A program made the position numbers and the translations under genes. The notes under the pieces are model-generated. The model ran no database searches, was not told where the DNA came from, and saw only the letters and a list, made by a program, of their open reading frames with translations. Of a stretch of 64,000 nt of DNA, positions 49,789 through 60,600 are shown one piece after another; position 1 is the first letter of the stretch; every line of letters begins with the position of its first letter. Location of the stretch: NCBI RefSeq assembly GCF_963678975.1, contig NC_089278.1, forward strand, positions 12,613,479 through 12,677,478, given 5' to 3'. The DNA is from Dysidea avara. Lineage: Eukaryota; Porifera; Demospongiae; Dictyoceratida; Dysideidae.

Positions 49789-50775
49789 CTACATACAGCA
49801 AAAACTTAAATGAAAATTTCAACAATTTGTTTGGATAAAAGCAACTATTAAACTTTCGTGCTGTAAAGTTTCCCACCCAAAGCTTCTTTTTCCTAGGAGC
49901 TTCAGTGATTATATCAGACCATGTATGGAATTATTGGTAAACACCACTTGCCACCCTTAATCACTCACAAACCTTAATGCACTAGTTTGTAATGTACCGG
50001 ACAGTAAACCAGCCACGTTTCAGGATATTAAACTAAAATTTTAACACAAGATAGATAAGCACCCAATACCTCATTTAAGCTATTAAACAGAAAATAAACC
50101 AAAAAGGTAGGTTTCCAAGATCACGTTACAATTATGGAATGTAAAAGTGCTACTTGAAATGATGCTTGTACTGTCCTATGCCAAAAATCCCTTGTTTAAA
50201 GGATGAAGATCGTACAATACAGGATACATTAGAGTGACACCTCCTTGACAGTAGGTAGTATAGGCATGCTGTCTACTTCTAATAACGATACAGTCGAGTC
50301 CTTTGTGGAGACTTAAACCCATACGCATGCCATACAATGGTGATGGGATAAGGTAGAGGTTTAACCAGTTTGTATACAATGCATTTATTGCTCTTTCTAC
50401 TCCACAACCCACATTTTTAAAAAAGTTGGTAGCCAATACTACTGGATTTATTTTTTTGCGCGATTTTTTTTTGAAATATAACAAGTAAATAAACAAGAAA
50501 CAGCAATTGAAGTACATGTGATGGAAACATGCACCTGACCCTCACACATTGCAAGGTCAAGTGCTGCGATAGTAACTGGACTGGCAGGGTTACAATAAAG
50601 AAAAACTGGTGGAGCATCTAATCCAGGACACTACACTACTGGTCTTTCTAAGCAGCAGGCAGAAATGCTAACGTCTTGTAAGCAATACTAGCCGCACCTC
50701 CCATTCCCCCAAAAAGTAGGGAATACCAATGGGGTGAAGGAGCCCATTTCAACATCACTCACTATAATATAGCTA

Positions 50776-50934
50776 AGATCAGACCGACTTTCTTCTTTTG
50801 TGTGTGGGTGGGGAATAAGTGATCTAGTACACTTCCCATAGAATTTCTGTGTAACGTTTCACCAGCTCTATGGTGGGTGCTGATTGGCCACTTATTCCGC
50901 ACTCACACACTAAGAAAAAATTCTGTCTGGTCTA
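50776..50934. mobile_element. 159-bp hairpin MITE
   Basis: AGATCAGACCGACTTTCTTC and the following GTGTGTGGGTGGGGAATAAG pair with CTTATTCCGCACTCACACAC and AAAAAATTCTGTCTGGTCT over about 46 bp per arm. The loop of about 65 bp is unrelated. No coding capacity. Confidence 0.75.
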
Positions 50935-51275
50935 CGCAAGACTACCATAGCCACGCCAACTGGTGCATTTTATTTAGAGAAAGTAGTCTGGTACCACACT
51001 AGCCTTTCAAAACAATATAATCTCAACGTGTGTATCTACTTATCCTACTTACCTTTAGTCCGTTTGAGCAGTTTTCTCTGTGTGCTGACCACTCCTTGGG
51101 GGTAGACTTGAGTTCTGGACAGAGCCTGGTACCACTACATCACGTGCGTACTGAATGAACGCAAACTTTTTAATTATTTGCCATGTCAGGAACAGAGGAA
51201 ATTAACGCCTCGACGTGTTAACAAACCAGGTCAGCAGTGTTTATAAATTCTTAAACTTTGAGCATTGAAACTTAT

Positions 51276-51385
51276 GCAATTGGAATTTGCGAATTCCAAT
51301 TGCCTAATGTCCTAGTGACCAAACGGTAAAGTAAATAGGCGCTTCGCGCGCTGCGCGCGCGAAGCGCCTATTTACTTTACCGTTT
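51276..51385. repeat. Two adjacent perfect hairpins
   Basis: Hairpin 1: GCAATTGGAATT, a TGCG loop, then AATTCCAATTGC at about 51,278-51,305. Hairpin 2 at 51,321-51,385 has perfect 31-base arms: AAACGGTAAAGTAAATAGGC continues to CGCGCGC, then a 3-base loop TGC, then the exact reverse complement. The centre is almost entirely CG dinucleotides. Neither arm is in an open frame. Confidence 0.93.
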
Positions 51386-51585
51386 GTAATATTAGACTTA
51401 TAATTGGCCCCAAAATACACGGATCGCTTTACAATGAGTCTACATAGCTATATAGGAGTCTAAAGATTAAAAAATGTAACAATCATCAAAATGGATGAAA
51501 TTATATCTAACTTCCTTAAAGAATTCGCTAGTGACATAAATGATTGGATAAAATCAATATCGAATAAGGACTTCACTTGTTCTGT

Positions 51586-52565
51586 GGTAGAAAAGGACGT
51601 GTCCTAAACAATCAAACATGCATCATATCCTAATAGCAGAATATCAAATATTTCTAGCTGAATATTGTACTAATTCAGCATCAAAGGCATAATTTTACTG
51701 TACAGTCAGGGCTACAGTATATCATGGATGGTATAAGGTAATCCAAAGGCTGCAGCACAAATTGCTGTAAGATATTCAGTGCTGGTCACTGTAAATCTCT
51801 AATGATCATGATTAATTATCCTACCAAGTAGCATTCGTACAGCTTCCTTTTTGTTATAGTTTTATCATAGCTGACATTTGTCAAAATAAACTTACATGTA
51901 CATAATATTATATCCTCGGCCATAGAAACTAGGAGAAGATTATGTTATAGTTATAACATTTGTGACTGAAATTGCCAAAACAAGAAATCTGCAAGGACAC
52001 AAACTACACCCCACCATGAAACAAATGAAGCCGTTACTCAAGATTAACTATATTCATGTATTTGTGACACTTGTAACACATCTTTAGGGAAGTTAGATAA
52101 ATTTTCGTACAAAAGGACAGGTTTTTCAGTTTTTTAATGATTTTTCTATTATTTGTAATCTTTAGATTCCTAAGCTTAGACACTTCTTGTAAAGCCTCTT
52201 ATTGACTGCATCCTTGTGCATGTGATCATTAGACTTTAGACTTTAATCTTTTAAACCGTTGAAAAAGAAAACTGAGCAGCATCCAATGACCTAATTCAGT
52301 GTTTGTAACTTAATAGCAGTTATGTCAACTAAATTAGTACAATAAACCTATAATAATTAATCTTCTGTGTTGCTATTAAGATATTATTACTAACACTTTA
52401 CAGTGACCAGCACTGAAGGTCTGACAGCAACATGTGCTGCAGCCTTAGGATTACCTAACCTAATTTCAAGGACTTAGACTTATTGACTTGACCTAGTCAC
52501 TGACTTCATGACTGAAATATGATGCATGTTTAATTGTTTAAGATACTTCCTTTCCTACAAGTGTA
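51586..52565. mobile_element. Diverged copy of a repeat also in the inverted-repeat arms
   Basis: The left end (GGTAGAAAAGGACGTGTCCTAAACAATC) is the inverse of the right end (GATGCATGTTTAATTGTTTAAGATAC...CCTTTCCTAC), so the element has inverted termini. Internal phrases CAGTTATGTCAACTAAATTA, TTCTGTGTTGCTATTA and CAGTTTTTTAATGATTTTTC recur at 57,040-57,290 in the left inverted-repeat arm. No protein-coding frame is evident. Confidence 0.6.
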
Positions 52566-53370
52566 GCCGTTACTCAACATAGACATGTATGGTACTTGCT
52601 AAGAATTGTTTAAAGATATTTTTGTCAATTAGTAAAAGAGAAGCACAGCTTTTTCAGTTTTTATGGTTGTTCTATTCTACACAACAGCACTGTTAACATT
52701 GTAAGCCTTAATGGCAACCCAGAACTTGACTTGTAAACAAGATATACACCTGCTTGACATTATATCCCTAATATGCCACTATTGTTTAGTGCAAATTTAT
52801 AGTGATAAGCTAAAGTAATCATTATGAACAGGTAGCTATGAATAATCATTGTTGAAACATGGAAATTTGGAAACGTTATAAGACTCTTTTACAGATCCCA
52901 TGCAGTTACAATAATATAGTTAAGATTGTGTGTTGCACACTTCCTGCTTGCCATATCCATTGAGTCCAAATAGAGATCTGTGAGTGTTTAACATGCTACG
53001 TAACTTGTTTGACTCTTGTTTTTCAATGATCTCTATTCCCATGTTTTAGTTGTTTACACCAGTTTTAAATGTTGTATGTGATTCCTGGAAGCATTCGTTT
53101 CTTGAAGTGTGGTTCATGGAATAGTGTAAATTTTTAGCACAAAAATAATTAAAAACAGAATGCAAAAATTAATAGTAACATTTATACCATGTATCTATAC
53201 AATCAATTCTAGAATTACATCTATTATAGTGTAATTTCATTGGTGAGTCTGGAATTATGTACTAAAACGCAATGTTGCTACTGTTCATAGTAAGTACGTA
53301 AAAATAAGTTACAATCAATGCTGCCATAAAATTCCTGTTATCAACAGTGTTTAGTTGGATAAAAATGTCT

Positions 53371-53376
53371 TTTATT
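53371..53376 (-). terminator. Polyadenylation signal of tyrosinase
   Basis: AATAAA on the minus strand (TTTATT as written) lies 14 bp after the tyrosinase stop codon at 53390. It is the canonical hexamer; the cleavage site itself is not visible. Confidence 0.5.
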
Positions 53377-53389
53377 ATTAGTCACATAG

Positions 53390-55259
53390 TTATATGATGT
53401 TTGGTAGGTCACAATAGTATCCAAAATTACGAGACCGTGTGAACATGTCAACGTTGGTACTGAGTGGGAAAAATGGAACCATAAAGTCATCAGGCTGATG
53501 TCCTATGGTGGGAACAGTCACTGGTATATCATTAGGATACTCTGCATCAGGGTGTCGCTCCAGCCATTCATCAAACATACAATCCACCATGACATGGTGA
53601 GGCATGAAAAGAGGATCATTTGGTGATGATACCACATCATCCATTTGTCCTCTCTTATCAAGAGGAAGATTTGTGGCGAGATCACCTGCCCCAGTAATGG
53701 TATGAACCTAAACAAGAAAAGTGAAATTATTAATACACAATGACAAAAATCATGCAGTACTTACCGTGCCATGCATTTGTTGTTTAAGTGCAATCAATCG
53801 AGAGCCATTTGACTTTGTGAGGGAACATTCAGGGTCAAAAGTGGGAGAACAAAAACACATTCTGTCTTTACGGCATCTACGTATATTAAAGTTAACATCA
53901 GCATCAACAAAACTTCGATAGTTTCTTCGTGATAGAAAATTATAAGGTGGTCTTTCATATCTTCCAAAAGTCATGGCACGATTTACTTGCCGACTTGTAG
54001 GCCAGTCAGGATTGTTGCTACTGCAAGGGTTAGTTCCTGTGAATGGGCAACGTTGAAGGGGACCAGTATTAACATTTGGATCACAAATCTGAAAGAATTT
54101 TTGCCAACATATTGTGTTCCATCCATCACCGACAATATCTCCAAATACACGAGGAAAACCACTGACATTCCTTGTTGCCCCAAGCCTCTTTTCAGTAAAG
54201 AGATCATCTGACAGTATTCCAGTAGATCTTTGAATTTCAATTCGCCAGTCCCAGTAAGGTAGCCTGAAAGTGTGATAGTCCAAGTGTCCCATGCTCTTTA
54301 ACATGTGTTGTATTTCCCACTCAAACAACAAGTGAAAGTATTTGTGCCAAGTTGTGAATGCAGGTCCGGCATGAGCATAATCCAAACGAATCGATACATC
54401 TAAAATGTAATACATATGACATTTATGTATGTACATTTATGTATTAGGATTAAAAAGTCAATTAACAAGTGCAGAAATGTATGTGACCATAATTCAAGTT
54501 TTGAGCCATCAAATTACATCATAATACACATACGCAAGTATCACTGCATGCAGATACAATGGATGCTTACTACATACTTATTTACATTACCTGGTGTAGC
54601 AGAATCTTTTGAAGCAAAGTGGTGAAGCCACACAAACAAATTATAAAGTGATACGTTACTCATGCGGAGATTTGTGGTTCCTGGAACTGCCTCTTCTAAT
54701 ACAGCCACGTACCCTGAGTCAAATGAACGTGACTGAACAATAGTATCAATGAATTCAGCCCAGTCACTATCAGTGTATGTAGCAAGTGGTCGTCGGGGAA
54801 GAACTTGTGACTCAGAGCAATCAGGTCCATAGTGACCAAACTTACACCGACTACAGTCATATCCCGCATAATTTCCATTGCACTTACAGACCTGTGAAGA
54901 GAAACCACAATAATATACATGTCAGTACAACTAGCAATTGTACAATTATTATAATAACAGTCAATTATAGTAGAGTCATGCATAGGATCTTTTTAAGTAT
55001 CAGTACTAACCTTGGTGAAGTAGTGAGGCCAATTGCGACGCACATCAGCACTGTTTATGTCATATCCAGGCAAGTTCAAATCAGTACACTGTCCCCTACC
55101 AGCATCCTGTCCACACACACCATCACTTGTAGTTGGACAACACTCCAAGTTTTCTAGACTTGTAACATCACTACATGCTCTTGGTATTTGACCATAAGCC
55201 TCCTGCCCCAACAGACATAGCAAGGCAATGGCCATGAAAGAAACTTGACCACTTTGCAT
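53390..55259 (-). CDS. Secreted tyrosinase (TYR/TYRP-like type 3 copper oxidase)
   Basis: Tyrosinases use a pair of copper ions to oxidise phenols to o-quinones for pigments or cross-linking. Exons 55259-55011, 54891-54591, 54399-53765 and 53707-53390 join in phase to give 500 aa. A signal peptide covers ~1-23 (FMAIALLCLLGQEAYG). A Cys-rich N-terminal part (ECCPTTSDGVCG, GRGQCTDL) and an EGF-like CKCNGNYAGYDCSRCKFG are arranged as in vertebrate TYR/TYRP. The copper A ligands are probably His173 (FVWLHH), His193 (HAGPAF) and His202 (TWHKY). The copper B ligands are probably His393 and His397 (MHGTVH) and His433 (FMPHH, with FDEW after). All six are present, so catalysis is expected. No C-terminal membrane span follows, so it should be secreted rather than melanosomal. 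The ATG at 55259 is chosen because the signal peptide starts there. Confidence 0.93.
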
Positions 55260-55710
55260 TTTAACTACAGTGTACAAAAATAAGTTGAAATAGCTACTGT
55301 AACACTCAATATGTAAGAGATAGACTAAGTGTTGTTTAGTTATTTATTTATTAAAACATTACAGTGTAGCTATGCGGTTGATAATTGATGTCATTTCACA
55401 TGCATTGTATAGCTAGGTTTTCACATTAGTGCATAATTTGTGAGGCTATAATTAGTAGAGATGGCCTCTATAATATATGCCTAATGAGACTGACCCATAT
55501 ACATATGTAGCACTCACCTAGTAGCTAGCTTCAGTTGACGAGAGAAATAATTAAGCCTTCAATTGATATTCCCACGATAGCTAATGAATCCAGAAGTTTT
55601 CAGTTAAGCTGCAGTTTGTACTCATGATTTTGTCTAATGTTCCACGCTTTATATACTTAGTGTTTGCATTGTATGCGTGGGCTACAGGATATCCTGCTAC
55701 CTAGCTACTT
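55260..55710. promoter_or_regulatory. Presumed tyrosinase upstream region
   Basis: This is the sequence between the tyrosinase start and the inverted duplication. A TGTAG acceptor-like site just before the ATG could mark a 5' UTR intron. I see no clear TATA box. The boundary with the duplicated DNA is at about 55,711. Confidence 0.35.
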
Positions 55711-58700
55711 CATCCAATTTTTGTTTGAAAACTTCCGTCGCAAATCCGGACTAATTCGTGTGCATAGGTTGTACGTGATCTAAACTTCAATTTAAACTTT
55801 CTAAAGATTTTAAGGCTTTGCAGCACAAGTATACCTGGTCCTATATGTATTTATTTATTTATTATTATTAATTAGCAAAGCCCACCAGGGGCAACACGCT
55901 AATGTGCATTACAAATCACAAATTGTTTAGCTTATCTATAATGTTCTTAAAAGTGTCAAGGTTAATTGTGTTAATGTTGTCAATTTTCAAGTTATTCCAA
56001 TCAATAATTGTTCTTGGCAGAAAAGAATACTTATATAAATCAATTCTGGATTGCAGCTGTGCAAATTTGAAGGGATTATTGGCACGAGTATATGATATAC
56101 AGGGGTTGGCTGGGGTAAACAATGGTTTGGTAGCACCAGTAAGTTTCTTACAATCTTGAATAATAATATAAGTCTAGCATTCCTTCTCCTACTTTTTAAA
56201 CTTGGCCATTGAAGGTAATTAAGCATATCTGTAATACTGTGTTGTTGACTGGATCTGTGCCATGGTTTATTAAGAACAAATCTTGCAGCTCGGTGTTGGA
56301 TCATGTACACTTAACAGTGTGGCTAAATATTTCGTCTTAGCTGAATCATAGTGTATTTTAGTTACCATGCACTGGTTTGGCGAAATTGAAAAAATCTCAA
56401 CAAACCATTTATACCCTTGCCATTACCGGACATGAAAAAGTAAATGCTTTTCCAAAAGCACATACATGGCAATCTATAGCTTGACTTGTGAATAATCAGT
56501 TAAATCTTTTTGGAATTTAATTGTATATTGGATCATCTAGTTTGTTTGTTTGTGCTTTATTTGTTTATTACTGAGTCTCCTTGCTATTTCTGCATGTGCT
56601 GTGCTATTCAGTGGCGGATCCTGGGAGGGGGGAGGGAAAGGTAAAACGGGCATGTGCCCCCTTTCCCATTTCCCAATCCATTATCTCTCTCAAGAAAAAT
56701 TGCATACAAGATCGAGATACTCTAATGGAGCAGTCACAGTGCTCGTGAGGCAGTGTAGCTTAACTATGAAGCTGTGACTAAAGGTTCTTTATATACTTTA
56801 TATAGTAAATACATTTGGTGAACGGTATAGTCATTATTGTTGTGACTTGTATATATAGCTAACTAGCTACGTATGGCACACTGCTAACTACACACTTGCT
56901 TCTCAATATAAGAGAGTTGTTGACAGCTATTATAATTGCATCAATTAAGAGATTTAAGAGACCATAGCAAGCAATTTTAAAGGTATGATATCTTAATTTC
57001 CTCACATTAACTTTATTCAGGTATTTGTGAAACAACAGTTATGTCAACTAAATTAGTACAACACACCTAGTAGTAATTGACCTTCTGTGTTCCTATTAGG
57101 ATATGATGCATGTTAGATTGTTTAGGATACATCCTTTTCTACCATGAAATAAGTGAAACCTTTACACAATATTAACTTTGCTTATGCATTTATGGCACTT
57201 TTAAGAAATCTTCACATAAGTTAAATATTTTTGTCTTTAATAAGAATACAAGTTTTTCAGTTTTTTATTGCTCTATTCCTTATAATCTTTATACTCCTAG
57301 GTTTACGCTCCTTTTAAAACATTCTATAATCCTTGCAATCATTCAGTAGCTTTTAGATTCCAGTATTAAAATCTTTGAAGATGAAAACTGGGCAGTATTC
57401 AATGATATATTTTTGAAAATATGCAGTATTACTGCATGTAGTTTCACATCTAATTGCCATTCTTTCCTAAACAAATATGAGTACTGACTCGTATTCAGTA
57501 TGATACAATGAAACCTCTCTAATCAGACTCTCATGGGAATAAGGAAATTGTGTAAAAATGTCACATTATTGATTATTAAAAATGTCAGATTATTGTAAGA
57601 TATGCTGTGTAAATAAAGAACTTTTGGCATAGTTAATTTGACTGCAAATGAAACCAGGCAGATGCAAGTTCTAATCTCCTGCTGGCTAATTTCATTGAGA
57701 AAAGAAGTTTAAATGTTTCAATGTGTTCTCTGTACTGCAATCAAAACATTGCTATACTTACGTAGGTGATTTTTCAGCAAGCAATAATATATGGTTATGC
57801 AAACAATTATCTATGCAGTTTTATCAGCTCTTGTTAGTCAGAAATTACGGAGACCAGTAGACTTTTGTTCTCTACTCCTTCAAATAAACTTCTATCTGGC
57901 TTCACCTGTTCTATGGTAGGAAAGGATGTATCCTAAGTATGCATCATCTCCTAGTAGTAATACAGAATGTCAATTATTACTAGTTTTAATTCAGTATCAA
58001 AGACATTTTTATTCAGGGCCATGTCATGTATGGGTGGTATACACGTACATCCTGCTCTATACTGCTGCAGTAGTGTGACTGTTGTAGCAAGCATGCAGGA
58101 AGTGTATAATCACTGCATGAAAAGTAAGATGTCCTGCTTGTGTCAGCATGTAGGAAATTTTTTTTAATGATTTTTTTAATGATTTCCTTTAGAATTTCCT
58201 ATTTGAGTTATTATGCAGGAAATGTTTTTAAACATTTTCTGTACAATTTCCTGTTAGTGTCACATTGCAGTAAATTGTTTTAACATTTACAAGAAATGTA
58301 GATAAAATCAGTATTAAGATTTTCACCACATTCATGACTAGTGAAAATGCAGCTGTAAACTGATCAAATAGATACTGCAGGTTTCTTGTGTTTAGCTCAG
58401 TGTAATACTGAGCCAAAACGTGGTTCTCAACACAACATAGAGTTTCAAAATCATATAACAGAGTGGCTCTACAACAATGTGTAACACTGTAACCCATATT
58501 ATGCTGCTGCGATAACATTTTAGTGGTATATGAATTGTTATACTAAGGAAACTCTATTTTACTTTTAAAATTAACTTTACGTGATGCCAGAATTGTATCT
58601 AAATCAACTACACCATATTTCTCAGTGACTTACCGTGCTACAGAAAAAAGACGTTATGGCATACAGTGATGATACTCAACCCTTTAGGGCTTTCAACATG

Positions 58701-59015
58701 ACAATGTAAACAGTCAACACGCGGAGCTAGATAGTTGTGTACTGTATGCCAAGGTAAATATTGCATGAATTTATGGCCTTAATTGTGTGTTACACTTTGT
58801 GTCTTGTACAATATAGATGTTAGAATTTGTCATGAATAGTGACAGACAGCTGGGGAGTATGGCATTGTGACAAAGTGTTTATTTTAGTAAATATCTAGCG
58901 ATGGCTTTACTTACTGTTTCAGCAGTTCACCATCTTCATGCTATGTACTTTAATGTATACTACAATGATATACCTGGATTTGTGGAAAGGTACTGATTAC
59001 TACGATAAAATAACT
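55711..59015 (+). repeat. Large inverted repeat, left arm
   Basis: From CCAATTTTTGTTTGAAAACT at 55,711 to GATTACTACGATAAAATAAC near 59,012 the sequence is repeated in reverse at 61,117-64,000, mostly base for base. The arm includes a LINE fragment (55,838-56,310, minus), a truncated CAGTGGCGGATCC MITE (about 56,610-56,800) and AT-rich non-coding DNA. About 910 bp (roughly 57,597-58,506) has no partner in the right arm. Confidence 0.93.
55838..56310 (-). mobile_element. LINE fragment (reverse transcriptase C-terminus), left arm
   Basis: The minus strand encodes MIQHRAARFVLNKPWHRSS and LQWPSLKSRRRNARL, then after a frame change FTPANPCISYTRANNPFKF and ending IIDWNNLKI. These are C-terminal motifs of CR1-like LINE reverse transcriptases. 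The 3' end is an AATAAATAAATAAAT repeat, next to a SINE-like GGACCAGGTATACTTGTGCT tail. The frame change shows it is inactive. Confidence 0.8.
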
Positions 59016-59078
59016 ACCTGTTCATAGGTACTGATTACTACCTATAGCTACCTGTTCATAATGATTACTTTAGCTACT

Positions 59079-59467
59079 ATGCACTTGTCAATTTCATGCC
59101 CCACCCCCCACCCCCGGGCGTCCCCACACCCCAGGTGGGGATTTGACATTGCTTCTTGTCCCCACCCCTGCGGCAATTGACAGTTGTCCAATTCATTGAC
59201 CGATTTTCGGTAGTTGCATTTCTAAACAATAAAATCGCACTTGCTATGATTTTACTAGCTACAGGTGACTAGTCGCATGCATGAAATATGCGCTTAGTCA
59301 TCCTTGAGGTGTTGTCAAATCCCCTACTAGGGGGTGGGGACATAGTGGGGATTTGACAGCCGATTTTGCCCCAGTAGTTGGGAATTTGACACTACGATTT
59401 GTCAAATCCCCTGTATTCCCCCACCCCCCGGGGCGGGGGTGGGGAATGAAATTGACAACTAGTGCAC
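59079..59467. mobile_element. Fold-back element, GC-rich
   Basis: TGCACTTGTCAATTTCATG with CCCCACCCCCCACCC on the left pairs with GGGGTGGGGAATGAAATT and GACAACTAGTGCA on the right. GGGGATTTGACA and TGTCAAATCCCC occur several times inside, in both orientations, giving a stem with smaller internal stems. It is non-coding. Confidence 0.75.
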
Positions 59468-60367
59468 TAGAGCTATCCAAGTCTGAACTAAACCGTTGTC
59501 CTTGTAAGACTTGCGTGCAAACCTCCAAGAGGTAACGCGTTCCGCTTACAGCATCGCCGCTACAAGGTTACGGTAGCACTATAGTAGAAAAAATGATTTA
59601 GGGTTGGGGCGTTTATAACAGAAAGGTGTCGACGGAGGTGAGAATTCGGGGAGAAGTGTGAAAACAGCCAGATTCCTATTCCGAGGTGTAAAGGATCTGT
59701 GAAATATTTTTTCCTAATAATTATGTGTGGGTTGGAGGATATACATACGTGTGATGACCCGCTAATCTCTGAACTTCCGGCATCTCAATATCGCATAGAG
59801 CAATGCGTGGTTTAAGGACGTGATCTAAACATTGAACTTCCGTGAAAATAAAAGTTTCATGAACATATCATCTCAACCGTTTGTAGCTAATATGAAGGGT
59901 TCAATAGCTGCATGCACAGTATGGATGTTAGTTAAATGCAATTGTGTAGCTACAGATGCTACTGAAATACAGTGGTACATAGCTAGTCATTGATCTAGCC
60001 AATTATAATTATAGCCTGTCACTGATTCAGAGTTAAATAATTGAAAAGGGGAACCACATAAACACATTTAGGACTGCCACCGATGTAACATTGGTTGTGA
60101 ATGATATTAATATACAAATTTTACTGTATCACATCCCAGAACACCTTACATAACTTACTGTATCGATATCTTTTGTTGAGTATGTTATAAGCAACACCTT
60201 GACTGTGTTGTGTTTGAGATTATGATAGCTACTATAGTTGTTAGTGAATGAGTAGCCTGCCAAAACTTAAAGTTAGCACAGCTGTAGCTTTGTGCTGGAG
60301 TGAGTTTGAGGATAGCCTTTCCAGCTTGTTAAGGGACTGTGTTACAGTATATGGTGTAAGTGTATGG

Positions 60368-60600
60368 CATTGCACATATGTGACCGCAGGCTTGTGAAAA
60401 AGGGCATGTAGACACAAACTACACCCAGTCACACAATAGAGACATATTTCGGTACCACAATGGAACACTGATCTGCTAAGCTATATAATCTGCAAACCAT
60501 AGTAAATGTTCAAAAAATACTTTAATTGAAAGTCATTAAAGTTTCAAAAAGTTATGTGTCCACATGTCATCTATCTCTTCGCAGGCCGGTCACATAATTA
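60368..60600. mobile_element. MITE of the TATGTGACC family
   Basis: TATGTGACCGCAGGCTTGTG on the left and CTTCGCAGGCCGGTCACATA on the right are imperfect inverted termini. They resemble the nested element at 49,140. The interior also has GACACAAAC/GTGTCCACATG pairs. Confidence 0.6.

Noticed and set aside
50176..50690. Minus-strand frames with a hydrophobic stretch (SCLFTCYISKK)
   Set aside because: They are interrupted, lack a convincing start or splice sites, and do not resemble a known family.
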